A DNA stretch of 64,000 nucleotides from Nostoc sp. ATCC 43529 (lineage in GTDB: Bacteria > Cyanobacteriota > Cyanobacteriia > Cyanobacteriales > Nostocaceae): positions 158,115 to 222,114 of the forward strand of contig LWTK01000033.1 in the NCBI GenBank assembly GCA_003326205.1. The letters run 5' to 3'. Made by a program: the position numbers and the translations under genes. This document shows positions 1 through 9,244 of the stretch, piece by piece. A model generated the notes under the pieces. That model saw only the letters and a list, made by a program, of their open reading frames with translations. It was not told the DNA's origin and searched no databases. Position 1 is the first letter of the stretch. The number at the start of each line of letters is the position of its first letter.

Positions 1-885
1 ATTACTGAGGATGTGAAAAAGGCGATCGCTGACCTCTCTAACTTAGCTCCAGAACACAATCCCGCTGCCTTAGCAGGCATAAAAGCAATTGAAAATATCT
101 TAGGAGAAGTCAAACAAGTTGCAGTATTTGATACTGCATTTCATAGTACTATCCCCGATGCCGCAGCTATTTATCCCGGCCTTTATGAATGGGTAGAGCA
201 AGGTATCCGCCGCTATGGATTTCACGGTATCAGCCATCAATACTGTTCTGGTCGTGCTGCCCAAATTCTCGGTAAAGATTTAGCATCTCTGAGATTAATC
301 ACCTGTCATCTCGGTAACGGTTGCTCTTTAACCGCGATTAAAAACGGTCGCAGTATTGATACTACTATGGGATTCACGCCTTTGGAAGGATTGATGATGG
401 GTAGCCGTTCTGGCTCAATCGATCCGGGGATTTTGATTCACCTGTTACGGTATTGTAATTACTCAGTAGAAAAATTAGATTCTGTTTTAAATAAAGCTTC
501 AGGCTTACGGGGAATTTCGGGCGTATCTAGCGATATGCGTGAAGTGACAAAAGCGATCGCCCAAGGCAATACCCGCGCTAAACTAGCGTGGGATATTTAC
601 GTGCATCGCTTGTGTTCTAATATTGGTGCAATGCTCGCAAGCTTGGGGGGATTAGATGCTTTGGTGTTCACCGCAGGTGTGGGCGAAAACTCTCCAGGAA
701 TTCGTCAAGCCGCTTGTGAAGCTTTTGGATTTTTAGGACTAAAAATAGACCTGGAAAAAAATCAACAGCAGCCAGTTGATGAAGATATTGCCACACCTGA
801 CTCAGCAGTGAGAGTATTAGTAATACATACTCAGGAAGACTGGGCGATCGCTCAACAATGTTGGCAACTACAGAAAAAGTCGTAG
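1..885 (+). CDS. ackA: acetate kinase, C-terminal part (5' end outside window)
   Basis: Acetate kinase makes acetyl phosphate from acetate and ATP, or ATP in the reverse direction, in the cytoplasm. The frame is open from base 1 (ITEDVKKAI), so the gene starts to the left; the GTG at 13 is internal and not a start. About 290 residues remain of a family usually near 400. Visible family motifs are [20 protein letters not shown], the phosphate-binding stretch HLGNGCS, the MGFTPLEG stretch and, near the end, [10 protein letters not shown]. The stop is TAG at 883-885. The family call is secure; the role as the main acetate kinase is inferred. Confidence 0.95.
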   Translation: MTEDVKKAIADLSNLAPEHNPAALAGIKAIENILGEVKQVAVFDTAFHSTIPDAAAIYPGLYEWVEQGIRRYGFHGISHQYCSGRAAQILGKDLASLRLITCHLGNGCSLTAIKNGRSIDTTMGFTPLEGLMMGSRSGSIDPGILIHLLRYCNYSVEKLDSVLNKASGLRGISGVSSDMREVTKAIAQGNTRAKLAWDIYVHRLCSNIGAMLASLGGLDALVFTAGVGENSPGIRQAACEAFGFLGLKIDLEKNQQQPVDEDIATPDSAVRVLVIHTQEDWAIAQQCWQLQKKS

Positions 886-1074
886 GGGCGCAAGGCCTTG
901 CGCTCCTACCCCGTGGTCTATTTAGGGATTACCAAGAAATAAATTATCCAATTTTGTGGGGTGGACATCTTGTCCGCCCCAAGCCTTGGGCGGGCGAGAC
1001 GCCCACCCCACAAGAAAAATTGTATGTTTTTTTATTTGGAAGTCCCTTACCTGAAAATTGGTGTAATCGCGTCT
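886..1074. repeat. intergenic palindromic repeats
   Basis: This gap holds two small dispersed palindromes. One is a GGGGCGCAAGGCCTTGCGC type just after the ackA stop. The other is built on GTGGGGTGGACATCTTGTCC, with GGCGGGCGAGACGCCCACCC as its partner. Close relatives occur near 4680-4740, 4830-4855 and 41880-41910. An open frame across them (858-1091) is only repeat sequence. Confidence 0.7.
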
Positions 1075-2094
1075 CTACGGTAAATGGCTAATCTTTGGAT
1101 GTTCAAAATAGCCATACACAACTTGAGAAACTTGACGAATAAAATCTCTCGCTCTCTTGTCATGATTTGGTCTTTTAACCAAAATTCCTGCTAAGTAACG
1201 CTTACCTGAAGACGTTTGAATAATACCTGCATCACCCAATACAAAACGCAAAGTTCCTGTTTTGTGAGCTATCTTTGCACCAGAACCCAAACCAGATGGA
1301 AGCAATCTTCTATTTTGACAACCATACATAATACCTAGAACTTGAGACTCACTTTTATCAGAAAGTAGTTGATTATTTACCATCAAAGCAGAAAGTCTTA
1401 CTAAGTCCTTTGCGCTAGTTTTATTAGTTCCATTAAAGTCCCCTAACATCCGGCGCAGAGCAGTATTTTGCAATCCCCAACTGCGAAAGCGTTGATTTAA
1501 TTTAGGAATTCCGCCTAAGCGAGCAATAATCATATTTGTCGCAGTGTTATCACTGATAGTCATCATCATAGTTGCAGTTTTTAAAACACTAAACTTGCTT
1601 CCCACCCGTTTATACTGCATACTACCCGAACCACCAACAACGTGTTTACGTTGCATCACTAAAGTTTCGTCTAGCTTAATTCTTCCTGCGTCTACTTCTT
1701 GAAATAGAGCAATCAAAATCGGGTACTTGATTGTACTAGCCGCCGGAAAAGCTTTGTTGCCGTTGATACTAATATAGTCTCCTGTTTCCAAGTCCATAAA
1801 AAACATTCCAGGAGTCAGGAATTTATAGCGAGAAACTAGTTTATTAATTGGAGTTTTTAGTTCTGATATCTCACGCCCTAAAGTAACTACACCAGTGAAT
1901 TTAGGTTTATTTGTTGGACTAACAACATTACTGGGAACTGGAGGAACAAATTTCAGTGGTGGTAATTGTAAATTAGATTGATTTCTATTCCACTCATTAG
2001 ACGAGTAAACTTTATTACTGTTAGGATTTGCTTTTACTGGCGACGAAAGCAGAAAAAGACTGATGAGGCTAAGATAAAACCAGCGTAGTTTCAT
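1075..2094 (-). CDS. secreted class A beta-lactamase-fold serine hydrolase
   Basis: This is a serine hydrolase of the class A beta-lactamase/penicillin-interacting fold. An N-terminal signal peptide (about residues 1-22, ending VKA) predicts export, and a Pro/Asn-rich linker runs to about residue 65. The active-site set is present: S120-T-I-K123, S181-D-N183 and K278-T-G280. The omega-loop region (RRMLGDFNGTNKTS) shows no clear equivalent of the Glu166 that deacylates in true class A beta-lactamases. A peptidoglycan-related or weak lactamase role is therefore as likely as antibiotic resistance. It is convergent with ackA. Family call is firm; substrate is unknown. Confidence 0.88.
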   Translation of the reverse strand: MKLRWFYLSLISLFLLSSPVKANPNSNKVYSSNEWNRNQSNLQLPPLKFVPPVPSNVVSPTNKPKFTGVVTLGREISELKTPINKLVSRYKFLTPGMFFMDLETGDYISINGNKAFPAASTIKYPILIALFQEVDAGRIKLDETLVMQRKHVVGGSGSMQYKRVGSKFSVLKTATMMMTISDNTATNMIIARLGGIPKLNQRFRSWGLQNTALRRMLGDFNGTNKTSAKDLVRLSALMVNNQLLSDKSESQVLGIMYGCQNRRLLPSGLGSGAKIAHKTGTLRFVLGDAGIIQTSSGKRYLAGILVKRPNHDKRARDFIRQVSQVVYGYFEHPKISHLP

Positions 2095-2810
2095 GTATAG
2101 TTGCTAAATTAGTCTTATATTTACTTACAAGAATTTTCCAGTAAGAAAAATAAAATCAGGACATGGAAGATGATAGTCAATAAAATATCCAATGTCAACA
2201 TTTATGAATAAACACTCAAAAATATTTTCATCGATATAAATAACACCTTGGTTAATTGAATTTAGAGTAATTTAAATAACATTTATTGGAAAAATAGGCT
2301 TAAAAGTTAATACTCGTGGTAGAAACATTGACAAACCAGTAGCGTGTCAACCCAAAAATAATGGGTGAAGATAAGAGTGGGGAAACAGTTTGTTCTGTTT
2401 TTTACATTTACTCCTTATTCTCAAGGCAGGTTCAGTGTGGCTGCACTCGACGTTATTTAACAGCAGGACTTACGCAATATGTGACTGAAAACCTTATTCA
2501 AGCGTTGCGGTAATTCATGTAGACGCGGAGCATGAATTACCGCTACTTTCGTTATCTTTTGCGTAAGTCCTGAACAGCTCTATCAAAAGGTAAATGAACT
2601 TTAGGAAGTACCACCCAGATGAATATTGTGTTTTAATAAACAAAGAGATGGTTTGTCATAGCCTATACCAAAACAACGCAATTACTCACTGTTATACTAA
2701 AAGAAGCTGATATTAAGTCAAATCAAGATTGAAAGCAGTTATTTACGGACAAGAGTGCAATTCATATTTTATTGAGCAAGACCGTCGTTCTACACACCTT
2801 TGAAAACTGT
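2095..2810. other. gene-free stretch with one MITE-like repeat
   Basis: About 700 AT-rich bases between the divergent hydrolase and Q-rich genes. No convincing reading frame or RNA gene was seen. It contains the inverted-repeat element at 2464-2572 and must carry the promoters of both flanking genes, which could not be pinpointed. Confidence 0.5.
2464..2572. repeat. 109-bp MITE-like element, CAGGACTTACGCAA termini
   Basis: Perfect 14-bp terminal inverted repeats (CAGGACTTACGCAA at 2464-2477 and its complement at 2559-2572) enclose a second inverted pair (GCGGTAATTCATG at 2507-2519 and its complement at 2531-2543). The same terminal sequence (GACTTACGCA) bounds a larger element at 41408-41800. 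It has no coding capacity. Confidence 0.75.
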
Positions 2811-3149
2811 ATGAATCATTCATTGATAGCTAAATCAGGGCTACTACTTTTTATTCTGACAATAGGATTTGTTAACTATTCTCCTGTACAAGCAGGCATT
2901 ACAGAGACGACATCTCAAAACCAAAAGCAGCTAAAACAACAATCTTCTCAACAACTATGGCAACAATTTCGACAGCAACAAGATCGAGTCAAATTACAAC
3001 AACAACAGCGGATTGAACAATTTCGCGTACAAAATCAACTCAGACAACAACGGTTGGGACAACCTACCACAATGGATCAACTAAGGCAACAACAAAGACT
3101 ACAAATGGATAGGTTGAAACTTCAACAACAATTTAGACAACAACAGTAA
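2811..3149 (+). CDS. secreted glutamine/arginine-rich small protein
   Basis: A 112-residue protein of unknown function. The first in-frame start is a TTG at 2772, but the ATG at 2811 gives a clean signal peptide: polar start, then a hydrophobic core (LLLFILTIGFVNY), ending at VQA. The mature part is low-complexity, dominated by QQ, LRQQ and RLQ repeats with no Cys and many basic residues, and is likely a coiled or disordered periplasmic chain. A hairpin terminator follows at 3210. Coding status rests on the signal peptide plus sustained codon-phase composition; no family was recognised. Confidence 0.6.
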   Translation: MNHSLIAKSGLLLFILTIGFVNYSPVQAGITETTSQNQKQLKQQSSQQLWQQFRQQQDRVKLQQQQRIEQFRVQNQLRQQRLGQPTTMDQLRQQQRLQMDRLKLQQQFRQQQ

Positions 3150-3209
3150 AAGTGATGTTGTCTAAATTAGTTAACTAATACTCCATCGCTACCAGTAAAT
3201 ATTAATTAG

Positions 3210-3243
3210 GGTGCGTTACGGCTTTAGCCTAACGCACCGTTTT
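3210..3243 (+). terminator. hairpin, probable terminator
   Basis: GGTGCGTTA (3210-3218) pairs perfectly with TAACGCACC (3230-3238), followed by GTTTTC. The same GTGCGTTA palindrome recurs near 4570-4640, 14600 and 54790-54830, so it is also a dispersed repeat. Confidence 0.5.
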
Positions 3244-3399
3244 CACGTCTGGTTAGTTATTTTTTGGAATTATTGCTGCGATCGCATAATTTCTCACTCT
3301 CAAGATGTTTGCTTTCTTTCAACAGTTAGATGTGTTTTATTGTGCAAGATTGCAAAGCTATAAGAATGAATTCTGATAGTTTTTGTAAAGGACATATTT

Positions 3400-4437
3400 G
3401 TGGATATCAGCAGACGTGATTTGTTAAAGTTTGCTTCGACTTCGGGTTTAGTTGTAACAGGATTAGCAACTTCAGAAGGAATTTTCAAACAAGTTTCAGC
3501 CCAAAATCAACCTACTCCAACTCAGACCAAAAGCGGCGAAATGATTTATAGGACGCTGGGACGTACAGGAGAAAAAGTATCTGTAATTGGTTTGGGAGGT
3601 CATCACATTGGACGACCAAAAGACGAGCAAGAGGGTATTCGTTTAATTCGTGCTGCCATCGATCGCGGCATTAATTTCATGGATAATTGCTGGGATTATC
3701 ATAATGGCGGTAGCGAAATTCGTATGGGTAAAGCTCTCCAAGATGGTTATCGAGAAAAAGCTTTTTTGATGACCAAAATCGATGGTCGCACAAAAGAGGC
3801 CGCTACTAAGCAAATTGACGAATCTTTAAGACGTTTGCAGAGCGATCGCATCGATTTGTTACAGCATCATGAAATAATCCGCATGGAAGACCCAGACCGA
3901 ATTTTCGCTCCTGGGGGTGCAATGGAAGCTGTAGTAGCAGCACAAAAAGCAGGCAAAATTCGTTACATCGGATTTACCGGCCACAAAGATCCTGTAGTTC
4001 ACTTGCGAATGTTGGAAATTGCTGCTCAAAACAACTTTCGTTTCGATGCAGTGCAAATGCCGTTAAATGTAATGGATGCTCATTTTAGAAGTTTTGAGAA
4101 GCAAGTTCTACCTTTTTTAGTAAAAAATCAAATTGCCGTGCTAGGTATGAAATCAATGGGCGACCAAAACATTCTCAAGAGCAACACAGTCAAACCCATC
4201 GAATGTCTGCATTACGTAATGAATCTGCCAACCTCAACAGTAATTACAGGTATTGAGAGTATGGAAATTCTCAACCAAGCGTTTGAGGCGGTACGCACCT
4301 TTAAGCCAATGAGTCAAGAACAAGTCAGCGCCTTGCTGAATCGAACTCGTCAGCCTGCTGCAAAAGGCCAGTATGAATTATTTAAAACTACTAGCCAATT
4401 TGACGGTACAGCTAAGAATCCTCAGTGGTTGGGATAA
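3400..4437 (+). CDS. aldo/keto reductase with Tat-type leader
   Basis: A NAD(P)H-dependent aldo/keto reductase. The N-terminus reads SRRDLLKFAS followed by a hydrophobic stretch and a QVSA site, a twin-arginine export leader, so the enzyme is predicted outside the cytoplasm or at a membrane. The body begins MIYRTLGRTGEKVSVIGLGG, typical of the family, with DNCWDYHNGGSE where the catalytic Asp/Tyr lie and TKIDGR for the Lys. The start is GTG at 3400, with AAAGGA 8 bases upstream. It stands alone, and the substrate is unknown. Tat-exported members are uncommon but known among bacterial oxidoreductases. Confidence 0.9.
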   Translation: MDISRRDLLKFASTSGLVVTGLATSEGIFKQVSAQNQPTPTQTKSGEMIYRTLGRTGEKVSVIGLGGHHIGRPKDEQEGIRLIRAAIDRGINFMDNCWDYHNGGSEIRMGKALQDGYREKAFLMTKIDGRTKEAATKQIDESLRRLQSDRIDLLQHHEIIRMEDPDRIFAPGGAMEAVVAAQKAGKIRYIGFTGHKDPVVHLRMLEIAAQNNFRFDAVQMPLNVMDAHFRSFEKQVLPFLVKNQIAVLGMKSMGDQNILKSNTVKPIECLHYVMNLPTSTVITGIESMEILNQAFEAVRTFKPMSQEQVSALLNRTRQPAAKGQYELFKTTSQFDGTAKNPQWLG

Positions 4438-4527
4438 CTAAGTAGGAGACAGGAGACAGGAGGGAAAAGCCAGTCTCCATAGGAGTTTTAAACTTTTGTA
4501 TTTTACATTTAATTATGTCTACCTACT

Positions 4528-4803
4528 TATAGGAGTCTGATTTGATTTCTGAAAAAATCTTAGTATCTGTAGGGTGTGTTATGGCGTAGCCTAATGCACC
4601 TAAATCATTAACCGGTGCGTTAGCCTTTGGCGTAACTACTGGAATGACACGACTAAAATGATGCAATAGATTTTATTGTGGGATGGGTGTCCTCACCCGT
4701 CCGGGCGGGCAGGATGCCCACCCCACAGGAGCTAAATTTTATGCAACATTTTAGCTGTGTCAATCCACTACGTATATTTCAAAAATCAAATATGAGTCCT
4801 ATA
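4528..4803. repeat. MITE-like element with TATAGGA(G/C)TC ends and nested repeats
   Basis: Imperfect terminal inverted repeats (TATAGGAGTCTGATTTGATT at the left; complement of TATAGGACTCATATTTGATT at the right, ending 4803) enclose a GTGCGTTAGCC-type palindrome and a CCCACCCCACA-type palindrome. A shorter relative lies at 21771-21907 and a lone end at 61614-61640. The rest of the 4438-4926 gap holds a GGAGACA heptamer run and a GGGGCGCAAAGC palindrome; no gene was seen. Confidence 0.65.
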
Positions 4804-4926
4804 TAGCATTTCTGGTTCTAGTGAAGTAAAAGGTAGGGGCGCAAAGCTTTGCGCCCTAAAAATTGCTGTACCTCATTTGCTTGGGAACCACTATATAAGT
4901 ATTCTTCGCGCTAACTCTTTGCTGAT

Positions 4927-5829
4927 TTAAGATAGTAACTGACGCAGAATCAATTTACCAACTCGTGGCTGGATAAAACTTAAAATGTCCTCAACCAATT
5001 TTGGTGCAATAACTGACAATAATGGCAATAATAAAACATTAATTTCAGTAAAGCCATTAATACCACCAATAGCAATGGTAGGAATTAGACAAACTAGTGC
5101 CCACGCCAACCAATTTATAAATTTAGAGTTGATAGAAGTAAGCTTTTGCAATTGATTAACCAGCACATAGCGGGTAGTCGCAAATAATATAGTTAAGCCT
5201 AACCAAGCAAATATTGATAGGATTCCATTTACTAGATTAAGATTGTAGATTACAAAACCGGCAGTAAACGACGAAGCCACCTCCCAAATTAATAAATTGG
5301 GTTGAATTTGCAAACTGCTTATTAATTGCTCAGTCAGCCAATAGTGGGCAGAGACAATTTTTGCAAAGTTAGAATTTTGGAGAAAATTACCTTTAATTTT
5401 GTGAAATATATCACCATTAAAAATTACAGTAGTTTGCAAAATGATATCTTCATCTTCATAAGCATCTGAAGATAATTGAGACTGTTTGTAGTAAGAGTTA
5501 AAATTGATTCCAGACTGTAAGCTTGTTTCTTGTCGTGCAGTTTTACTGAAAAAAATCTGTAAAAAACTTAAATATAAATTTTTATTTATTGAATTTTGAT
5601 TTTCAAATACTAAATCACGACTAAAACAGTTATAATACCAGAGATAAATTATCAGCTTTGGGGGAATTTCAAGAGAAACGCTATTTTCTTTCGCTTGGTG
5701 AATCTGTTCTATAATTGTTTCATTTAGATAAAAACTATACACTCCTTCTTCAATCTTAAGTTCAAAGCGATCGCCTTCAGGAATCTGTAGTAATATTTTA
5801 TTATTTATTTTTTCTAAATTCGCATTCAT
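4927..5829 (-). CDS. unrecognised membrane protein, second gene of a two-gene operon
   Basis: About 300 residues, family not recognised. The N-terminal half (roughly 1-170) is soluble and rich in beta-type and charged residues. The C-terminal half carries several hydrophobic segments (LLIWEVASSFTAGFVIYNL, ILSIFAWLGLTILFA, LAWALVCLIPTIAIGG, INVLLLPLLSVIAPKLVEDI), so it is likely a multi-pass membrane protein. Translation can begin at TTG 5835, overlapping the upstream stop, or ATG 5829 two bases after it; ATG is chosen. Tight spacing implies co-translation with the gene at 5832-6704. Composition is AT-rich. Confidence 0.75.
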   Translation of the reverse strand: MNANLEKINNKILLQIPEGDRFELKIEEGVYSFYLNETIIEQIHQAKENSVSLEIPPKLIIYLWYYNCFSRDLVFENQNSINKNLYLSFLQIFFSKTARQETSLQSGINFNSYYKQSQLSSDAYEDEDIILQTTVIFNGDIFHKIKGNFLQNSNFAKIVSAHYWLTEQLISSLQIQPNLLIWEVASSFTAGFVIYNLNLVNGILSIFAWLGLTILFATTRYVLVNQLQKLTSINSKFINWLAWALVCLIPTIAIGGINGFTEINVLLLPLLSVIAPKLVEDILSFIQPRVGKLILRQLLS

Positions 5830-5831
5830 TC

Positions 5832-6704
5832 TCAAGATAATTTTGCAATATTTTGTACCAAATTAATTAAAAAACTAAATGTTCCACGCCATTGCTTTTC
5901 GCCAGCAACCAGCCCTTCATTATGTGTACTAATGATGGAATTTTTAGCTTCTTCAGGTAAATTAAACAATTCTTTATTGTAACGAGTGATAATATCTCCA
6001 TCCAACTGCATCACAGTTTGAGCATAAATAATATCAGTTTGAGTACTTGTAATGTTACCACCATCAAGGGCTGCTTTTAGTTCAGCTATTTTTCGCAAAG
6101 TCCGAACAAATTTCCCATTTTTTAAAAGTTTTTGAATTTCGTGATAATTTTCAATCCAATCTTCTTGGTTATTTCCATCTTTTTCATCAATAATCGGAGT
6201 TGGAGCAGGTAGTATAGGTTTGGCTAGCTTGATATTATTTTCATCAGCTTCAACTAGACTTTCTTGGCGTTTCTTCGCGTCTTCAAGATTCTGACGATAT
6301 CGTTTTATCCTCTCATCTTCGGGATTATAAAAACCAGAACCCTCTTCCAGCAAAAGATAAAAATATTCTCTTTCAAGTTGGTAAAATAGGCTTTTATAAC
6401 GCTGACGCAGTTCTTGAGCTTGAGAACCTTCTTTCGGAATTCCTTTGGCGTCAAAATAGTTTGGGTCATGTATAGAATAAATTTCTTGATATGCTTCCCA
6501 AGCATTAAATTTTGAACCATTAATTCTATCCACAACTATAGTATTAACTTCTAAAGCTGTGATGTCAGAAACTAATGTCTGTACAGACGATACTAAATTA
6601 TTTAAGACTTCTCTGGCTATGTTTTGAATATTTTGGGGTTCAACACGATTGTGGTTTAGAGCCTGAATCCCATTTCGTTCTTTAGTTTGAATATTATTAG
6701 ACAT
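5832..6704 (-). CDS. unrecognised soluble, charged protein, first gene of the operon
   Basis: 290 residues with no signal peptide or membrane segment and no family recognised. The sequence is helical and charged (LRQRYKSLFYQLEREYFYLLLEEG, then a long KR/E region near 150-170), with a Pro-rich linker (KPILPAPTPIIDEK) around residues 165-180 and a C-terminal helical domain. It precedes a membrane protein with a 2-base gap or short overlap, so the two probably act together, perhaps as a soluble regulator and its membrane partner; that is inference. Confidence 0.72.
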   Translation of the reverse strand: MSNNIQTKERNGIQALNHNRVEPQNIQNIAREVLNNLVSSVQTLVSDITALEVNTIVVDRINGSKFNAWEAYQEIYSIHDPNYFDAKGIPKEGSQAQELRQRYKSLFYQLEREYFYLLLEEGSGFYNPEDERIKRYRQNLEDAKKRQESLVEADENNIKLAKPILPAPTPIIDEKDGNNQEDWIENYHEIQKLLKNGKFVRTLRKIAELKAALDGGNITSTQTDIIYAQTVMQLDGDIITRYNKELFNLPEEAKNSIISTHNEGLVAGEKQWRGTFSFLINLVQNIAKLS

Positions 6705-7048
6705 ATTATATTTTCTATAAGCTTATAAAATTAAAAGCTTTCAAGCAAAAATAAACCTATTTTTAGGCAATGTTAAACATTTTACGACTTCAAACGACAA
6801 AAATAAGTAAAATCAAAATAACTTAATAATTCAAGAAAGTATGCATCGACAAAAGTAAAGCTAATATATTCAATTAATTTTATCCTTAAGAAAAAAATAC
6901 TGTATTAAATGCCATCAAAAGCTCAGCGCAAGTTATCTTTCAAGAAATATAGGAGTAGGTAGTGGAAAAGAAAGCGTTTCTACTCCTAAGATGTCAATCA
7001 GCTTAGAGTATAATATAATACTTTCAGTTTCCTATAGAATTGGCTAAT
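6705..7048. promoter_or_regulatory. divergent intergenic region with a -10-like box
   Basis: Gap between divergent genes. A perfect TATAAT lies at 7009-7014, about 35 bases before the ATG at 7049, and could serve that gene; no good -35 is visible. A 9-bp inverted repeat (TAGGAGTAG at 6950-6958, CTACTCCTA at 6980-6988) sits just upstream and may be an operator. Confidence 0.35.
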
Positions 7049-7834
7049 ATGTTCCTATTGCGTAAAGGCATTGTCACACCATTTATAATCTGTGCGTGTA
7101 TTTTAGGAGTTGGCTTGATTCAATTACCCCGACTAGAAAAACTGCTAACTAGTAAAAATTCTGCGTCATTAGAAACTCTAGAAAAAGATATTAAAGCAGA
7201 AAAAACCAAACTTGATTTTCTGAAAAAAATGCCTAGTTTTGGTTATGATAACTTAATTGGGGATTGGGTATATCTAAATTTTTTACAATATTTTGGAGAT
7301 GATGAAGTCCGGGATAAAACAGGTTATAGTTTAAGTCCAGAATATTTTGAAGTAATTATAGAACGCGACCCACGATTTTTAGCAGCGTATCGCAGTCTTT
7401 CCGTTAGTACTTCATTGTATGCTGCCATGCCAGAACGAGCGATCGCATTATCAGAAAAAGGCTTAAAACACCTGTCTCCTTCGGTTCCAGAAAAGTCTTA
7501 TTACGTGTGGCGTTATAAAGGAACCGATGAGTTATTATTCTTAGGCAGTCCTCAAGCTGCCCAACAATCTTTTGGAACAGCTGCAAATTGGGCGAAAAAT
7601 TTTTCAGATGAAGAAAGCCAGATGATAGCTGCTACTTCTCAAAAAACGGCTGAATTTCTCAGCCGAAATCCTAACAGTAAATATGCTCAAATTGCTACCT
7701 GGGCAATGGTTTTAAATAATCAAATTGACGATAAAACTCGGAAACGCGCAATTAGCGAAATCGAAGCCTTGGGGGGAAAAGTGATTAAAACTCCTGAAGG
7801 TAATTCTAAAATTATATTTCCGCCAAAGGATTAA
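7049..7834 (+). CDS. membrane-anchored TPR-like protein
   Basis: About 261 residues. One N-terminal membrane helix (VTPFIICACILGVGLIQLP) is followed by a short coiled segment (LETLEKDIKAEKTKLDFLKK), then a helical domain with TPR-like pairs (FLAAYRSLSVSTSLYAAMPERAIALSEKGL; YKGTDELLFLGSPQAAQQSF). It is probably anchored in the cytoplasmic or thylakoid membrane with the helical part as a protein-binding surface. ATG 7049 is preferred over TTG 7040. No precise function can be assigned, and the neighbours do not suggest one. Confidence 0.75.
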   Translation: MFLLRKGIVTPFIICACILGVGLIQLPRLEKLLTSKNSASLETLEKDIKAEKTKLDFLKKMPSFGYDNLIGDWVYLNFLQYFGDDEVRDKTGYSLSPEYFEVIIERDPRFLAAYRSLSVSTSLYAAMPERAIALSEKGLKHLSPSVPEKSYYVWRYKGTDELLFLGSPQAAQQSFGTAANWAKNFSDEESQMIAATSQKTAEFLSRNPNSKYAQIATWAMVLNNQIDDKTRKRAISEIEALGGKVIKTPEGNSKIIFPPKD

Positions 7835-7897
7835 ATTGCTGGATGACTGTTGACTGATGACTAAAGAAAACGCGTAATATCTTTAGGAGTAATAGCG

Positions 7898-8317
7898 GTG
7901 TCAATACAATTAGCAGAATCTGATATTCAAATACTAGGGTGTTTTCCTGTGATGTCTCAGTTGCGTCCTCACCTTGAGGAAGACAAGTTTATAGAACAAG
8001 TTCGATATCAGATGAAAGAAGGATATCAAATTGCATTCTTAGAAATAGATGAGCAAACTTTAGCGGTTGCTGGATTTCGTATTTTGACGTGTTTAGCATC
8101 GGGTAAATTTTTATATATTGATGATTTAGTTGTTGATGAGTGGAAGCGGTCACAAAACTATGGTCAACAGTTATTTCAGTGGCTAATTGAATATGCAACA
8201 AATAACCACTGTCAACAACTAAGCCTTGATTCTGGCGTTCAACGATTTGCTGCTCATAGATTTTATCTCACGCAGCGGATGAGCATTACAGCTCATCACT
8301 TTTCAATAGAGTTGTAG
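7898..8317 (+). CDS. GNAT-family N-acetyltransferase
   Basis: 139 residues with the GNAT acetyl-CoA fold: beta strands AFLEIDEQTLAVAGFRI and FLYIDDLVVDEWKRSQNYGQQL, where the family has the V-x-x-x-x-R/Q-x-x-G-x-G/A loop. Here the loop reads RSQNYGQQLF, consistent with pyrophosphate binding. The end (GVQRFAAHRFYLTQRM) matches the usual C-terminal motif. It starts at GTG 7898 after a weak AGGAG. The next gene follows 11 bases later, so the two are likely co-transcribed. Substrate unknown. Confidence 0.88.
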   Translation: MSIQLAESDIQILGCFPVMSQLRPHLEEDKFIEQVRYQMKEGYQIAFLEIDEQTLAVAGFRILTCLASGKFLYIDDLVVDEWKRSQNYGQQLFQWLIEYATNNHCQQLSLDSGVQRFAAHRFYLTQRMSITAHHFSIEL

Positions 8318-8328
8318 CAACAAGCAAA

Positions 8329-9120
8329 ATGAGCGTACAAAATGACATTTTTTGGTATGACGGTAAATTAATTCACTCCCAAACTCTAGAATTAAACATT
8401 AACGATCCAGGTTTACTTTATGGAGCGACAGTTTTTACAACTTTGCGAGTTTATGAGAATCTGGATAGTAATTTAACTAATTGGCAAGCACATTGCGATC
8501 GCTTACTTTTTTCACTACAATCTTTTGGCTGGCAACAACCAGACTGGAAGCGTGTACGCCAAGGTGCCCAAGTTCTTCTTACACACTTTCCCGTTCTCAG
8601 AATTACCCTTTTTCCCGATGGACGAGAGTGGATAATTGGCAGATTATTAACGCCAGATTTGACAGAAAAACAAAAAAATGGTATTGCGTGTTGCATTGCC
8701 AATTCAGAATTTTCTCGTTCTCTGCCTTCTCATAAAACTGGCAATTATCTGAGTGCTTGGTTAGCAAAAACTAGCTCATATGGCCAAGAAGCAATATTAG
8801 TAGATGCCCAAGGAAATTGGCTAGAAACCAGTACAGGTAACCTTTGGGGATGGTGTGACGGTAGTTGGTGGACGCCGCCAATAAAAGCCGGAATTTTGCC
8901 CGGAATAATGCGATCGCAACTTGTAAATTACTTGCAAAGCCAGCAGCAGCCGATACAAGAAGCACCTTGGAGTGTAGAGCTAGTCCGGAAATTTGAAGCG
9001 ATCGCCTACACTAATAGTGTGGTAGAGATTATCCCCATTCACACCGTTCATCAGCCAACAGGATCGCTACAATATAATCCACACCATCCTAGTTTTCAGC
9101 AAATAAAGGGGCTTTTTTAA
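8329..9120 (+). CDS. PLP-dependent class IV aminotransferase / aminodeoxychorismate lyase-like
   Basis: 263 residues of the fold-type IV PLP family that includes aminodeoxychorismate lyase (PabC) and branched-chain aminotransferases. Signs are the start FWYDGKLI, DPGLLYGATVFTTLRVY, the Lys in SHKTGNYL (likely Schiff-base Lys), the Glu in GNWLETSTGNLW and the C-terminal TPPIKAGILPGIMR. Its length fits PabC, which makes p-aminobenzoate for folate, but reaction type cannot be settled by eye. It directly follows the GNAT gene with an 11-base gap. Confidence 0.85.
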   Translation: MSVQNDIFWYDGKLIHSQTLELNINDPGLLYGATVFTTLRVYENLDSNLTNWQAHCDRLLFSLQSFGWQQPDWKRVRQGAQVLLTHFPVLRITLFPDGREWIIGRLLTPDLTEKQKNGIACCIANSEFSRSLPSHKTGNYLSAWLAKTSSYGQEAILVDAQGNWLETSTGNLWGWCDGSWWTPPIKAGILPGIMRSQLVNYLQSQQQPIQEAPWSVELVRKFEAIAYTNSVVEIIPIHTVHQPTGSLQYNPHHPSFQQIKGLF

Positions 9121-9244
9121 CATGACAGCCACGCCAATCTGTTATATCTTAAGATAAGTTAACATAATTCTTAATAATGACCTCTCCGCTCACAGACAGC
9201 ACTCGCTACGCGATGGCGCAAAAAATACAGGAGGATAGACCTTA

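Noticed and set aside
858..1091. 77-residue plus-strand frame after ackA
   Set aside because: It overlaps the ackA end and the 3' end of the hydrolase and is made of dispersed palindromes.
1075..2094. Antibiotic-resistance class A beta-lactamase
   Set aside because: SxxK, SDN and KTG are present but no clear Glu166 equivalent is seen, so only the wider fold is called.
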